Assembly: GCF_036226745.1 (NCBI RefSeq)
Contig: NZ_CP109013.1
Span: forward strand, 5,766,001-5,830,000
From: Streptomyces sp. NBC_00683
GTDB lineage: Bacteria > Actinomycetota > Actinomycetes > Streptomycetales > Streptomycetaceae
Length of the DNA stretch: 64,000 nucleotides
Direction of reading: 5' to 3'
Shown: piece by piece, positions 46,969-55,891 of the stretch
Layout: each line of letters opens with the position of its first letter
Position numbering within the stretch: position 1 is the stretch's first letter
Position numbers and translations under genes: made by a program
Notes under the pieces: model-generated
Database searches by the model: none
What the model was told of the DNA's origin: nothing
What the model saw: only the letters and a program-made list of their open reading frames with translations

Positions 46969-47691
46969 TCAGGACACGCCGAACCGGGCGGCCAGCCGGT
47001 CGCGCTGCGCCCGTACGAACGCGGCGTCCACGACGGCCCCGTGCCCCGGTACGTACAGCGCCTCCTCGCCGCCCAGGGACAGCAGCCGGTCCAGGGCGGC
47101 AGGCCAGCGGGCCGGGACCGCGTCCGGGCCCGCCTGCGGTTCGCCGGACTCCTCGACCAGGTCGCCGCAGAGCACCACCACGGGAGAGCCCGGCACCAGC
47201 ACCGCGAGGTCGTGGCCGCTGTGGCCCGGCCCCACGTTGGCCAGCAGCACCTGGAGGCCGCCACCCAGGTCGAGCGTCCGCTCACCGCTCACCTCGTGCC
47301 GGGGGGCCACCAGGACGTCCGTCGCCACGGTGGCGTCGTGCTCGGACACCCCGTGACGCACCGCGTCCGCGCGAAGCTCCTCCGCACAGCGCCCCAGCAG
47401 GTCCCTCGTGCCGACCGCCCCGTAGACCTCCGCCCCGGCGAAGGCCGCGGTGCCGAGCACATGGTCGAAGTGCGGGTGGCTCAGTGCGATATGCGTCACC
47501 CTCCGGCCGAGCAGCCCCTCCGCCCGGGTCCGCAGTTCGGCACCCTCCCGGAGCGTCGATCCGGTGTCGTAGAGCAGCGCGCCCTCGGTCCCGGCCACCA
47601 GCGCGGCCGTCGCGTCCCAGCCGGGAAGGCGGCGGCGCCCCGCAACGTTGCCCAACCGCTCCCAGCCGTACTCTTCCCAAGAGGCGTCCAT
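46969..47691 (-). CDS. MBL-fold metallo-hydrolase
   Basis: A 240-residue metallo-beta-lactamase-fold hydrolase. The metal motif is LSHPHFDHVLG (HxHxDH), followed by GPGHSGHDLAVLV (second His), VVLCGDLVEES (bridging Asp) and YVPGHGAVVD (last His). The substrate is unknown; the closest general type is glyoxalase II or lactonase-like. ATG 47691 is 6 nt after TAGCGT (complement of 47698-47703), a leaderless arrangement. It is divergent from hrcA, and its promoter lies close to the hrcA promoter. Confidence 0.85.
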   Translation of the reverse strand: MDASWEEYGWERLGNVAGRRRLPGWDATAALVAGTEGALLYDTGSTLREGAELRTRAEGLLGRRVTHIALSHPHFDHVLGTAAFAGAEVYGAVGTRDLLGRCAEELRADAVRHGVSEHDATVATDVLVAPRHEVSGERTLDLGGGLQVLLANVGPGHSGHDLAVLVPGSPVVVLCGDLVEESGEPQAGPDAVPARWPAALDRLLSLGGEEALYVPGHGAVVDAAFVRAQRDRLAARFGVS

Positions 47692-47748
47692 GCAACGACG
47701 CTATCGGCAACGACCTGCACAGTCCTGCGACGGCGTGGCCGGTCGCCC

Positions 47749-47779
47749 TTGCCCTTCGCCCACCCTGCCCCCGTACACT
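47749..47779 (+). promoter_or_regulatory. hrcA promoter
   Basis: TTGCCC (47749-47754) and TACACT (47774-47779) are 19 nt apart. The predicted transcript start (about 47786) lies just before the CIRCE element, the usual geometry for HrcA repression. Confidence 0.55.
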
Positions 47780-47793
47780 GACCGGGGGGATTG

Positions 47794-47820
47794 CTGGCAC
47801 TCGAAAGCACAGAGTGCCAG
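47794..47820 (+). promoter_or_regulatory. CIRCE operator (HrcA binding site)
   Basis: CTGGCACTC, nine bases, then GAGTGCCAG: a perfect 9-bp inverted repeat with the N9 spacer and GCACTC/GAGTGC cores of CIRCE. It lies between the promoter and hrcA, so the hrcA-dnaJ operon is autoregulated by HrcA. Confidence 0.93.
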
Positions 47821-47856
47821 GCAGACACCGGAGAACCACAGCTGGAGGTGTGCGCG

Positions 47857-48873
47857 ATGCTCAGCGAACGCAGACTCGAAGTGCTGCGCGCCATCGTCCA
47901 GGACTATGTCGGCACCGAGGAGCCCGTCGGCTCCAAGGCGCTCACGGAGCGGCACAAGCTCGGGGTCTCCCCGGCAACCATCCGCAACGACATGGCGGTG
48001 CTGGAGGACGAGGGCTTCATCGCCCAGCCGCACACGAGTGCGGGGCGTATCCCGACGGACAAGGGATACCGGCTCTTCGTCGACAAGCTCGCGGGCGTCA
48101 AGCCCCTGTCGTCGCCGGAGCGCCGGGCCATTCAGAACTTCCTCGCCGGAGCGGTCGACCTCGACGACGTCGTGGGCCGTACGGTGCGGCTGCTCGCGCA
48201 GCTGACCCGGCAGGTCGCCGTCGTGCAGTACCCCTCGCTGACCCGCTCGACGGTGCGGCACGTCGAACTGCTCTCGCTCGCCCCCGCCCGGCTGATGCTC
48301 GTACTGATCACGGACACCGGCCGGGTCGAACAGCGTATGATCGACTGCCCTGCTCCGTTCGGTGAGACCTCTCTCGCCGATCTGCGGGCCCGGCTCAACA
48401 GCCGGGTCGTGGGGCGCCGCTTCGCGGACGTCCCGCAACTGGTGCAGGACCTGCCGGAGTCCTTCGAGAACGAGGACAGGGGGACCGTCTCGACGGTGCT
48501 CTCCGTACTTCTCGAGACTCTGGTCGAAGAGACGGAGGAGCGGCTGATGATCGGCGGCACCTCCAACCTCACCCGCTTCGGGCACGACTTCCCCGTGATG
48601 ATCCGGCCGGTGCTGGAGGCATTGGAGGAACAGGTCGTGCTGCTGAAGCTGCTCGGTGAGGCCAAGGACTCGGGCATGACCGTACGTATCGGGCACGAGA
48701 ACGCCCACGAGGGCCTCAACTCCACGTCCGTCGTCGCGGTCGGCTACGGTTCGGGCGACGAGGCAGTCGCCAAACTCGGCGTGGTCGGACCGACCCGCAT
48801 GGACTACCCCGGAACGATGGGAGCGGTACGCGCAGTGGCACGTTACGTCGGACAGATCCTGGCGGAGTCGTAA
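47857..48873 (+). CDS. hrcA: Heat-inducible transcription repressor HrcA
   Basis: A 338-residue repressor that binds CIRCE and releases DNA on heat stress when GroEL is occupied. The N-terminal winged helix ([38 protein letters not shown]) reads DNA; the GAF-like middle and the dimerisation region follow ([27 protein letters not shown]). ATG 47857 has GGAGG 8 nt upstream; an in-frame upstream region would run over the CIRCE element. The stop is immediately before dnaJ. A perfect CIRCE sits 37 nt upstream of the start. Confidence 0.95.
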   Translation: MLSERRLEVLRAIVQDYVGTEEPVGSKALTERHKLGVSPATIRNDMAVLEDEGFIAQPHTSAGRIPTDKGYRLFVDKLAGVKPLSSPERRAIQNFLAGAVDLDDVVGRTVRLLAQLTRQVAVVQYPSLTRSTVRHVELLSLAPARLMLVLITDTGRVEQRMIDCPAPFGETSLADLRARLNSRVVGRRFADVPQLVQDLPESFENEDRGTVSTVLSVLLETLVEETEERLMIGGTSNLTRFGHDFPVMIRPVLEALEEQVVLLKLLGEAKDSGMTVRIGHENAHEGLNSTSVVAVGYGSGDEAVAKLGVVGPTRMDYPGTMGAVRAVARYVGQILAES

Positions 48874-50010
48874 GTGGCCACGGACTACTACGCCGTACTC
48901 GGCGTGCGCCGCGACGCATCTCAGGACGAGATCAAGAAGGCATTCCGCAGGCTCGCCCGCGAGCTCCACCCGGATGTCAACCCGGATCCGAAGACCCAGG
49001 AGCGGTTCAAGGAGATCAACGCCGCTTACGAGGTGCTGTCGGACCCGCAGAAGAAGCAGGTCTACGACCTCGGCGGCGACCCGCTGTCCGCCTCCGGAGG
49101 CGGTGGCGCGGGCGGATTCGGACAGGGCGGCTTCGGCAACTTCTCCGACATCATGGACGCGTTCTTCGGCACGGCGTCGCAGCGCGGACCCCGTTCGCGC
49201 ACCCGGCGCGGCCAGGACGCGATGATCCGGCTGGAGATCGACCTCTCCGAGGCGGCCTTCGGTACGACCAAGGACATCCAGGTCGACACGGCGGTCGTCT
49301 GTACGACCTGCAGTGGTGAGGGCGCCGCACCCGGCACCTCCGCCCAGACCTGTGACATGTGCCGCGGCCGTGGCGAGGTCTCCCAGGTCACCCGGTCCTT
49401 CCTCGGCCAGGTCATGACCTCGCGGCCCTGCCCGCAGTGCCAGGGCTTCGGCACGGTCGTGCCGACGCCGTGCCCCGAGTGCGCCGGTGACGGCCGCATC
49501 CGCTCGCGGCGCACCCTCACCGTGAAGATCCCGGCAGGTGTCGACAACGGCACCCGGATCCAGCTCGCGGGCGAGGGAGAGGTCGGCCCCGGCGGCGGTC
49601 CGGCCGGCGACCTGTACGTCGAGATCCACGAGCTGTCGCACGCGGTGTTCCAGCGGCGCGGCGACGACCTGCACTGCACGGTCACCATCCCGATGACGGC
49701 CGCGGCGCTCGGCACCCAGGTGCCGCTGGAGACGCTGGACGGCCTGGAGGAGATCGACATCAGGCCGGGCACCCAGTCCGGCCAGTCGGTCCCGCTGCAC
49801 GGGCGCGGCATCACGCACCTGCGCGGTGGCGGGCGCGGCGACCTGATCGTGCACGTCGAGGTCATGACCCCGACGAAGATGGACCCCGAGCAGGAGCGCC
49901 TCCTGCGGGAGCTGTCGAAGCTGCGCGGCGAGGAGCGGCCCACCGGCCAGTTCCAGCCAGGGCAGCAGGGGCTGTTCTCCCGGCTGAAGGACGCCTTCAA
50001 CGGCCGCTGA
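48874..50010 (+). CDS. dnaJ: Chaperone protein DnaJ (second copy type, linked to hrcA)
   Basis: A 378-residue Hsp40. The J-domain carries the HPD tripeptide at 32-34 (RELHPDVNP). A Gly/Phe-rich linker follows (SGGGGAGGFGQGGFGNF). The zinc-binding domain has four C-x2-C repeats: CTTCSGEG, CDMCRGRG, CPQCQGFG and CPECAGDG. It stimulates DnaK ATPase and binds unfolded proteins. It starts with GTG directly after the hrcA stop (zero spacing), so the two are one operon under CIRCE. The dnaK operon of Streptomyces carries another dnaJ under HspR, from general knowledge. Confidence 0.95.
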   Translation: MATDYYAVLGVRRDASQDEIKKAFRRLARELHPDVNPDPKTQERFKEINAAYEVLSDPQKKQVYDLGGDPLSASGGGGAGGFGQGGFGNFSDIMDAFFGTASQRGPRSRTRRGQDAMIRLEIDLSEAAFGTTKDIQVDTAVVCTTCSGEGAAPGTSAQTCDMCRGRGEVSQVTRSFLGQVMTSRPCPQCQGFGTVVPTPCPECAGDGRIRSRRTLTVKIPAGVDNGTRIQLAGEGEVGPGGGPAGDLYVEIHELSHAVFQRRGDDLHCTVTIPMTAAALGTQVPLETLDGLEEIDIRPGTQSGQSVPLHGRGITHLRGGGRGDLIVHVEVMTPTKMDPEQERLLRELSKLRGEERPTGQFQPGQQGLFSRLKDAFNGR

Positions 50011-50030
50011 GCCGGATTCCGAGCGTCACC

Positions 50031-50064
50031 CGCACCGCCCGCCGGTTCTCCGGCGGGCGGTGCG
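50031..50064 (+). terminator. Terminator after dnaJ
   Basis: A perfect 15-bp stem, CGCACCGCCCGCCGG (50031-50045) with its complement (50050-50064), around TTCT. Confidence 0.82.
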
Positions 50065-50141
50065 GCGTTCGGCGGCAGGCCGTACGCCCGGCTGGAAAAG
50101 GCTGATTCGGCACGCCGCACCGGACGTGGCACGATGCCGTC

Positions 50142-51215
50142 ATGTCCTTGGCGCTGACCGATCTCTGCCGGTATCCGATCGTGCAGGCCCCGATGGCGGG
50201 CGGCGTCTCCTGTCCGCAGCTCGTCGGGGCCGTTGCCGAGGCCGGAGGGCTCGGTTTCCTCGCCGCCGGCTACAAGACGGCGGACGGGATGTACAACGAG
50301 ATCAAACAGCTGCGGGGGCTGACCGGACAGCCGTTCGGCGTCAACCTCTTCATGCCGCAGGCGGCTCTCGCCGACCCGAGCGCCGTCGAGGTGTACCGCC
50401 ACCAGCTCGCGGGTGAGGCCGCCTGGTACGGGACTCCGCTCGGCGACCCGGACTCCAGCGGCGACGACGGCTACGAGGCCAAGGTCGCGATACTGCTGGA
50501 GGATCCGGTACCCGTCGTCTCCTTCACGTTCGGCTGCCCCGCCCGCGAAACCCTCGACGCGTTCGCCGGCGTCGGCACGTTCACCGTCGTGACGGTCACC
50601 TCCCCGCAGGAGGCGCGGAACGCGCAGTGGGCGGGAGCCGATGCCGTCTGCGTGCAGGGCGTCGAGGCGGGCGGCCACCAGTCCACGCACCACGACGACG
50701 CGCAGGCGGGCCTCACCGGCACCGGGCTGCTCTCCCTCGTCGCCCAGGTCCGCGAGACCGTGCAGCTGCCGATCGTCGCGGCCGGCGGGCTGATGCGCGG
50801 CTCCCAGATCGCGGCGGTGCTCGCCGCGGGCGCCGACGCGGCACAGCTCGGCACGGCGTTCCTGGCCTGCCCCGAGTCGGGGGCGCACCTGCTGCACAAA
50901 CAGGCCCTGACCAACCCGCTGTTCGTCACGACGGCACTCACCCGGGCGTTCTCCGGCCGCCCCGCGCGGGGGCTGGCCAACCGTTTCGTCCGGGAGCACG
51001 GCCCGTACGCCCCCGCCGCCTACCCGCAGGTGCACCACCTGACCAGCGGGCTGCGCAAGGCCGCCGCCAAGGCCGGCGACGCCCAGGGCATGGCCCTGTG
51101 GGCGGGCCAGGGCCACCGGATGGCACGCGAGCTGCCCGCCGGCGAACTCGTGGAACTGCTCGCCACCGAAACGGACGCCGCATGGGCGGCAGTGAGTGGG
51201 AGGGGTGCACAGTGA
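50142..51215 (+). CDS. Nitronate monooxygenase family protein (2-nitropropane dioxygenase-like)
   Basis: A 357-residue FMN-dependent TIM-barrel enzyme. Family signs are IVQAPMAGGVSCPQLVGAV at the start, GGLGFLAAGYK, GCPARETL, VQGVEAGGHQST (the active-site loop with the catalytic His) and VAAGGLMRGSQIAAVLAAGADAAQLG. It may oxidise nitronates such as propionate 3-nitronate; the true substrate here is unknown. CACGAT lies 6 nt before ATG 50142, which suits a leaderless start. Its stop overlaps the rsmE start (GTGA), so the two are co-translated. Confidence 0.86.
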   Translation: MSLALTDLCRYPIVQAPMAGGVSCPQLVGAVAEAGGLGFLAAGYKTADGMYNEIKQLRGLTGQPFGVNLFMPQAALADPSAVEVYRHQLAGEAAWYGTPLGDPDSSGDDGYEAKVAILLEDPVPVVSFTFGCPARETLDAFAGVGTFTVVTVTSPQEARNAQWAGADAVCVQGVEAGGHQSTHHDDAQAGLTGTGLLSLVAQVRETVQLPIVAAGGLMRGSQIAAVLAAGADAAQLGTAFLACPESGAHLLHKQALTNPLFVTTALTRAFSGRPARGLANRFVREHGPYAPAAYPQVHHLTSGLRKAAAKAGDAQGMALWAGQGHRMARELPAGELVELLATETDAAWAAVSGRGAQ

Positions 51216-51958
51216 CGGCACCGGTCTTCGTTGTCGAACGCATGCCCAGCGGGCCGGAGTTCGTCCTGGAAGGATCCGAGGGACGGCACGCCGTGTCCGT
51301 GAAGCGGCTGCACGCCGGGGAGGACGTCGTCCTGACCGACGGGCGCGGCCGCTGGGCGGAAGGCGTCGTACGCGCGGCCGAGGGCAAGGACCGGCTCGTC
51401 GTCACGGACCTCGCGACGGTGCACGAGGAGCCCGCACCCGCGCCCCGCATCACCGTCGTCCAGGCACTCCCCAAGGGTGACCGCGGTGAGGTCGCCGTCG
51501 AGACGATGACGGAGACGGGAGTCGACGCGATCGTGCCGTGGCAGGCCTCGCGCTGCATCACGCAGTGGAAGGGCGAGCGCGGCCTCAAGTCCCTGGCCAA
51601 ATGGCGCAACACGGCCCGGGAGGCGGGGAAGCAGTCCCGCCGGGTGCTGTTCCCCGAGGTCGCCGAGGCGATGACGACCAAGCAGGTCGCCGCGCTGCTG
51701 GCCGCCGCGGACTTCGCGGGCGTCCTGCACGAGGACCGGGAGAGCGGCAGTGAGCCGCTCGCCACGGCGCAACTCCCCGACGGCGGCTCGATCGTGCTCG
51801 TCGTGGGACCGGAGGGCGGAGTCTCCCCCGAGGAGCTCGCCGCCTTCGCCGCCGCGGGCGCGCCGCCGTACCGGCTCGGGCCCAGTGTGCTGCGCACCTC
51901 GACCGCCGGGACGGCCGCTGCCGCCCTGCTGATGGGACGCACCGGCCGCTGGAGCTGA
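51212..51958 (+). CDS. rsmE: 16S rRNA (uracil1498-N3)-methyltransferase
   Basis: Methylates U1498 in helix 44 of 16S rRNA using SAM. The 248-residue SPOUT enzyme shows an N-terminal PUA-like part (GSEGRHAVSVKRLHAGE), ALPKGDRGEVAVETMTETGV and the C-terminal knot motifs VVGPEGGVSPEE and LGPSVLRTSTAGTAA. GTG 51212 overlaps the upstream stop in GTGA and has GGAGGGG 8 nt before it. Pairing with a nitronate-monooxygenase-like gene is odd functionally but reflects shared transcription. Confidence 0.93.
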   Translation: MTAPVFVVERMPSGPEFVLEGSEGRHAVSVKRLHAGEDVVLTDGRGRWAEGVVRAAEGKDRLVVTDLATVHEEPAPAPRITVVQALPKGDRGEVAVETMTETGVDAIVPWQASRCITQWKGERGLKSLAKWRNTAREAGKQSRRVLFPEVAEAMTTKQVAALLAAADFAGVLHEDRESGSEPLATAQLPDGGSIVLVVGPEGGVSPEELAAFAAAGAPPYRLGPSVLRTSTAGTAAAALLMGRTGRWS

Positions 51959-52039
51959 GGTCCGGCAGCCCGGCAGGTCCGGACGGATAGCATGCCGGTG
52001 TACCGATCACGATCACCAAGCGACCGAGGAGGCCGGGCC

Positions 52040-52399
52040 ATGGCGGGAGAGCCGCAGACCGACTGCCTGTTCTGCAAGATCGTTACGGGGGACATCCCGG
52101 CGACCATCATCCGGGAGAGCGACACGACCGTCGCCTTCCGTGACATAAACCCCCAGGCCCCCACGCACGTTCTCGTCATCCCGAAGGCGCACTACCCGGA
52201 CGTCGCCGCCCTCGCCGCGGCCGAGCCCGGTATCGCCGCGGACGTGCTGCGCGAGGCCGGGCTGGTCGCCGCCGACGAGAAGATCACCGAGACCGGCTAC
52301 CGCATCGTCCTCAACACGGGTGCCGGCGCGGGACAGACCGTCTTCCACGCGCACGCCCACGTCCTGGGCGGACGCGGGATGCAGTGGCCCCCCGGCTAG
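52040..52399 (+). CDS. HIT-family (histidine triad) nucleotide-binding protein
   Basis: A 119-residue Hint-type nucleotide hydrolase or transferase. CLFCKIVTGDIPA is the N-terminal zinc- or structure-related start, and VFHAHAHVLGG is the His triad (HxHxH) with the catalytic histidine. Acts on aminoacyl-adenylates or nucleoside phosphoramidates in relatives. ATG 52040 has GAGGAGG 8 nt upstream; a frame extension to 51992 is unlikely. Ends 12 nt before the RNase Z gene. Confidence 0.9.
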   Translation: MAGEPQTDCLFCKIVTGDIPATIIRESDTTVAFRDINPQAPTHVLVIPKAHYPDVAALAAAEPGIAADVLREAGLVAADEKITETGYRIVLNTGAGAGQTVFHAHAHVLGGRGMQWPPG

Positions 52400-52411
52400 G
52401 AGCCGCACACC

Positions 52412-53320
52412 GTGTCCGTACGAGAGCTCGTGGTCCTCGGCACCGCCAGCCAGGTCCCGACGCGTCACCGCAACCACAACGGCTACCTGCTGCGCTGGGA
52501 CGGCGAGGGCATCCTCTTCGACCCGGGCGAGGGCACGCAGCGCCAGATGCTGCGGGCGGGCGTCGCCGCGCACGACATCAACCGGATCTGCGTCACGCAC
52601 TTCCACGGCGACCACTCGCTGGGCCTGGCCGGGGTGATCCAGCGGATCAACCTGGACCAGGTCCCGCACCCCGTCACCGCCCACTTCCCGGCGAGCGGAC
52701 AGCACTTCTTCGACCGGCTGCGGTACGCCACCGCCTACCGCCAGTCCGTCGAACTCACCGAGGTACCGGTCGCCGCCGACGGGATCCTCGCCACCACGGA
52801 CGCGTACACGCTGGACAGCCACCGGCTCTCGCACCCGGTCGAGTCCTACGGCTACCGCCTGACCGAACCCGACCGGCGGCGCATGCTGCCCGAGAAGCTC
52901 GCCGAGCACGGCATCGGCGGGCCGGACGTCGGACGGATCCAGCGCGACGGCGTCCTGCGCGGCATCCCGCTCGACGAGGTCTCGGAACAGCGGCGCGGCC
53001 AGCGGTTCGCGTTCATCATGGACACGCGGCTCTGCGACGGCGTGCACGCCCTCGCCGAGGGCTGCGACATGCTGGTCATCGAGTCGACCTTCCTCGACGA
53101 GGACAGCCGCCTCGCCGCCGACCACGGCCACCTCACCGCCGGGCAGGCCGGCCGGGCGGCGAAGGAAGCAGGCGTACGGCACCTCGTGCTGACGCACTTC
53201 TCGCAGCGCTACAACGACTCCGAGGCCTTCGAGCACCAGGCCAGGGCAGCCGGCTTCGAAGGTGAACTGACCATCGCCCAGGACCTGATCAGGGTCCCCG
53301 TACCCACCCGCCACCAGTAA
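52412..53320 (+). CDS. rnz: Ribonuclease Z (tRNase Z) family protein
   Basis: A 302-residue MBL-fold nuclease that trims tRNA 3' ends. The zinc motif is [11 protein letters not shown] (H63, H65, D67, H68), preceded by [13 protein letters not shown], typical of RNase Z, and followed by FIMDTR and the His-rich LTHFSQRY. Because the tRNA-Ala genes here lack an encoded CCA, 3' processing by such an enzyme is required. GTG 52412 starts it; no strong ribosome-binding site, but the short spacing to the HIT stop suggests coupling. Confidence 0.9.
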   Translation: MSVRELVVLGTASQVPTRHRNHNGYLLRWDGEGILFDPGEGTQRQMLRAGVAAHDINRICVTHFHGDHSLGLAGVIQRINLDQVPHPVTAHFPASGQHFFDRLRYATAYRQSVELTEVPVAADGILATTDAYTLDSHRLSHPVESYGYRLTEPDRRRMLPEKLAEHGIGGPDVGRIQRDGVLRGIPLDEVSEQRRGQRFAFIMDTRLCDGVHALAEGCDMLVIESTFLDEDSRLAADHGHLTAGQAGRAAKEAGVRHLVLTHFSQRYNDSEAFEHQARAAGFEGELTIAQDLIRVPVPTRHQ

Positions 53321-53330
53321 CGAGAACACT

Positions 53331-54323
53331 GTGCACCTCCCCAAAGCCGAACTCCACCTCCACATCGAAGGAACCCTCGAACCCGAGCTGGCCTTCGCGC
53401 TCGCCGCACGCAACGGGGTGGACCTGCCCTTCGCGGACACCGAAGAGCTGCGCACCGCCTACCTCTTCGAGGACCTGCAGAGCTTCCTCGACCTCTACTA
53501 CGCGCTCATGGCGGTGCTGCGCACCGAGGACGACTTCGCCGAACTGGCCGACGCCTACCTCGCCCGCGCCGCCGCCCAGGGTGTCCGGCACGCGGAGATC
53601 TTCTTCGACCCGCAGGCTCACACCGACCGCGGTGTCCCGATCGGCACCGTCATCGAAGGGCTCGGCAGGGCGCTGGAGCGCAGCGAGGAGACGCACGGCA
53701 TCTCCACCCAGCTGATCATGTGCTTCCTGCGCGACCTGTCCGCGGAATCGGCGCTGGAGACCCTGGAGGCCGCGAAGCCGTACCTCCACCGCATCAGCGC
53801 CGTCGGACTCGACTCCGCGGAGGCCGGCCACCCGCCCGCGAAGTTCCGCGAGGTGTACGCGGCGGCCACGGCCCTCGGCCTGCGCAAGGTCGCCCACGCC
53901 GGCGAGGAGGGCCCGCCGGAGTACATCCGCGAGGCCCTGGACGTCCTGGGCGTCGAGCGCATCGATCACGGGCTGCGCTGCATGGAGGACCCGGAGCTGG
54001 TGGACCGGCTCGTCTCCGAGCGGATCCCGCTCACGCTCTGCCCGCTGTCCAACGTCAGGCTGCGCGCCGTCGACACCCTGGAGGACCACCCGCTGCCGGC
54101 CATGATGGCCGCCGGGCTGCTCTGCACGGTGAACTCCGACGACCCCGCCTACTTCGGCGGATACGTCGGAGACACCTTCCACGCCGTCCACGAGGCGCTC
54201 GGCCTGGACCGCGAGCAGCTGCGCACCCTGGCCCGCAACTCCTTCGAGGCGGCCTTCCTCGACCACGACGAGGAGCGCAGGGCGCGCTACCTCTGCGAGG
54301 TCGAGGCGTACGCGTTCGACTGA
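53331..54323 (+). CDS. Adenosine/adenine deaminase family protein (adenine deaminase type 2-like)
   Basis: A 330-residue amidohydrolase of the adenosine deaminase fold. Zinc ligands are in LHLHIEGTLEPEL (H9, H11), HAGEE, and NSDDPAYFGG; IDHGLRC contributes the catalytic His. LFEDLQSFLDLYYALMAVL and ELHLHIEGTLEPEL match the Aah1/type 2 adenine deaminase group better than classical adenosine deaminase (memory of the family), so adenine to hypoxanthine is my preferred reaction. GTG 53331 follows the RNase Z stop by 10 nt. The 3' end overlaps the MFS gene on the other strand by 37 bp. Confidence 0.85.
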   Translation: MHLPKAELHLHIEGTLEPELAFALAARNGVDLPFADTEELRTAYLFEDLQSFLDLYYALMAVLRTEDDFAELADAYLARAAAQGVRHAEIFFDPQAHTDRGVPIGTVIEGLGRALERSEETHGISTQLIMCFLRDLSAESALETLEAAKPYLHRISAVGLDSAEAGHPPAKFREVYAAATALGLRKVAHAGEEGPPEYIREALDVLGVERIDHGLRCMEDPELVDRLVSERIPLTLCPLSNVRLRAVDTLEDHPLPAMMAAGLLCTVNSDDPAYFGGYVGDTFHAVHEALGLDREQLRTLARNSFEAAFLDHDEERRARYLCEVEAYAFD

Positions 54324-55645
54324 CCGGACCCGCCCGCGGGGCCGGCCGTCCGGAACGCGCTCCTGACCAGCCGCCTCCGGCGCAGCGCGGGAACGCTGAT
54401 CTCCGTGACGGCCTGCTCCGGCGCGCCCAGCTTGGGCACCGCGCCGGACATGCTGCCGGTCGTCGCGGCGAGGAGCGCGGCCGGGGCACCGCCCCTGCGC
54501 CGGACCGAACCCGGCACCAGCGGGCGCCCGCCGGTGTGCAGTGCGACAGCGGTGACGGGGGCCGCGACCAGCAGCGTGGCCGCCCCCAGGATCAGGCCCA
54601 TCACCGCGTAGCCGGCCTGCTCGGAGAGCACACTGCCGAGGACGGGTCCGCAGGCCACACCGACGGACGACGCCGAGCCCGCGAGGACCGCCCAGCGGCC
54701 ACGCACATCGAGCGAGGCGGCCAGACCGATCAGATACGACAGGACCACCGGGTAGAAGGTGTTCCACATGATCTCGCCGGTCGCGAAGGAGCCGAGGTCC
54801 TGCGCCGACGAGCTGAGCACGATGCTCGCAGCGATGATCATCGTCCCGAGGCCGATCGGCACGGCGCGGCCGAGCCGGGCACCCAGCATCCCGGCGCCCA
54901 TGACACCGAGCAGGCCCGCTCCCAGCGCGGCGGCGAACACGGCGCCGACGGTCACCTCGGAGAGCCCGACCTGGACGACGCCGATCCGGCTGCTCACGCC
55001 CCACAGCGCGTTCTGCGCCATGGACCAGACGAGCATTCCGCCCGCGAGCACCAGCCCCGACCGCCGGTGCGGCAGCCGGCCGGAGACCTGCGCGCCGCCG
55101 CCCGCGGGCACGGAGCCGCCCAGCCTGGAGGTGGCGGGCCAGACGAGGAGCGCGACCAGGGCGATCGAGGCGAAGGGGAGCCGGTGCCCGCCGCCGAGGT
55201 GAGGGATCGTCAGGTAGAGCGCACCGGCCGTCGCCGAGACGCTGAGCAGCCCCAGGGACGAGGTCCGGTGCGGATCGCGCTGGGCGGCGATGCCGGACGC
55301 CGCGACCGCGGTCGCCGCGCCCGATCCGAAGCCGCCGACGACGACACCCGCGACCACCAGCGGCACGGAGCCCGTCAGCGCCGCGCAGCCGTAGCCCAGC
55401 GCGGCCAGTACGAGCCCGATGCGCGCCGGTCTGCGTGCCCCGTATCTGTCGACGCGCCCCGCCAGGGTGAAACCGGCGGAGGCCGAGCTCAGCAGGAGGG
55501 CGCTGCCGACCAGTCCGGCCTGGGCGGAGCTCAGCCCCAGATAGGCGCTGAGACGGCCGACGATGGTGGGGAGCAGATAGGCGGCGAGGTAACCGGCGGT
55601 GAACACGGCAACCAGGGGCCACGCGGCGCGAGGGCGCGAGGACAT
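54287..55645 (-). CDS. MFS transporter, 12-helix type
   Basis: A 452-residue membrane transporter with about 12 helices (PLVAVFTAGYLAAYLLPTIV, then AGLVGSALLLSSASAGFTLAG, and so on) and the loop DRYGARRPARIG after helix 2, a variant of the MFS motif A. It resembles small drug or metabolite exporters; substrate unknown. I chose ATG 55645 because AGGAA is 6 nt upstream; 55663 is an alternative without a ribosome-binding site. It converges on the deaminase with 37 bp overlap and is divergent from the PfkB gene across a 357-nt region with a CRP-like site. Confidence 0.85.
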   Translation of the reverse strand: MSSRPRAAWPLVAVFTAGYLAAYLLPTIVGRLSAYLGLSSAQAGLVGSALLLSSASAGFTLAGRVDRYGARRPARIGLVLAALGYGCAALTGSVPLVVAGVVVGGFGSGAATAVAASGIAAQRDPHRTSSLGLLSVSATAGALYLTIPHLGGGHRLPFASIALVALLVWPATSRLGGSVPAGGGAQVSGRLPHRRSGLVLAGGMLVWSMAQNALWGVSSRIGVVQVGLSEVTVGAVFAAALGAGLLGVMGAGMLGARLGRAVPIGLGTMIIAASIVLSSSAQDLGSFATGEIMWNTFYPVVLSYLIGLAASLDVRGRWAVLAGSASSVGVACGPVLGSVLSEQAGYAVMGLILGAATLLVAAPVTAVALHTGGRPLVPGSVRRRGGAPAALLAATTGSMSGAVPKLGAPEQAVTEISVPALRRRRLVRSAFRTAGPAGGSGQSNAYASTSQR

Positions 55646-55828
55646 GGGCGTTCCTGAAGACATGCCAGAAGAGGCAGAAGAAGGCAGGGGAGGGCAATGC
55701 GAGGAGTGGCGCAGGGGAGGGTAAAGCGATAAAAAGCGGGAGATGCGACACTCGTCGTCAACTGTCGTGAACGGTGCTCGCGGGCCAATTTGTATCAAGC
55801 GCGCACAGCGGACGGAAAGTCGTCGCGA

Positions 55829-55844
55829 TGTGATCTGGGTCACT
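55829..55844 (+). promoter_or_regulatory. CRP-like palindrome
   Basis: TGTGATCTGGGTCACT matches TGTGA-N6-TCACA at nine of ten defined positions and fits the GTG-N6-GNCAC form I recall for Streptomyces Crp. It lies between the MFS and PfkB genes and upstream of the candidate PfkB promoter, a position suited to activation or to a shared site. Confidence 0.55.
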
Positions 55845-55862
55845 TTCGAGTTTATTCACTTC

Positions 55863-55891
55863 TTGACCGGGTAGCAGCGCATGTTTATGCA
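55863..55891 (+). promoter_or_regulatory. Candidate sigma-70-type promoter of the PfkB gene
   Basis: TTGACC (55863-55868), 17 nt spacing, TATGCA (55886-55891). It predicts a 5' leader of about 105 nt before the GTG at 56003. Confidence 0.45.

Noticed and set aside
42813..48365. A 1850-codon open frame on the plus strand
   Set aside because: It runs antisense through the receptor-like, DUF3097 and MBL genes and into hrcA. Its product is Arg/Gly/Pro-rich with no domain; long open antisense frames are expected at this GC content.
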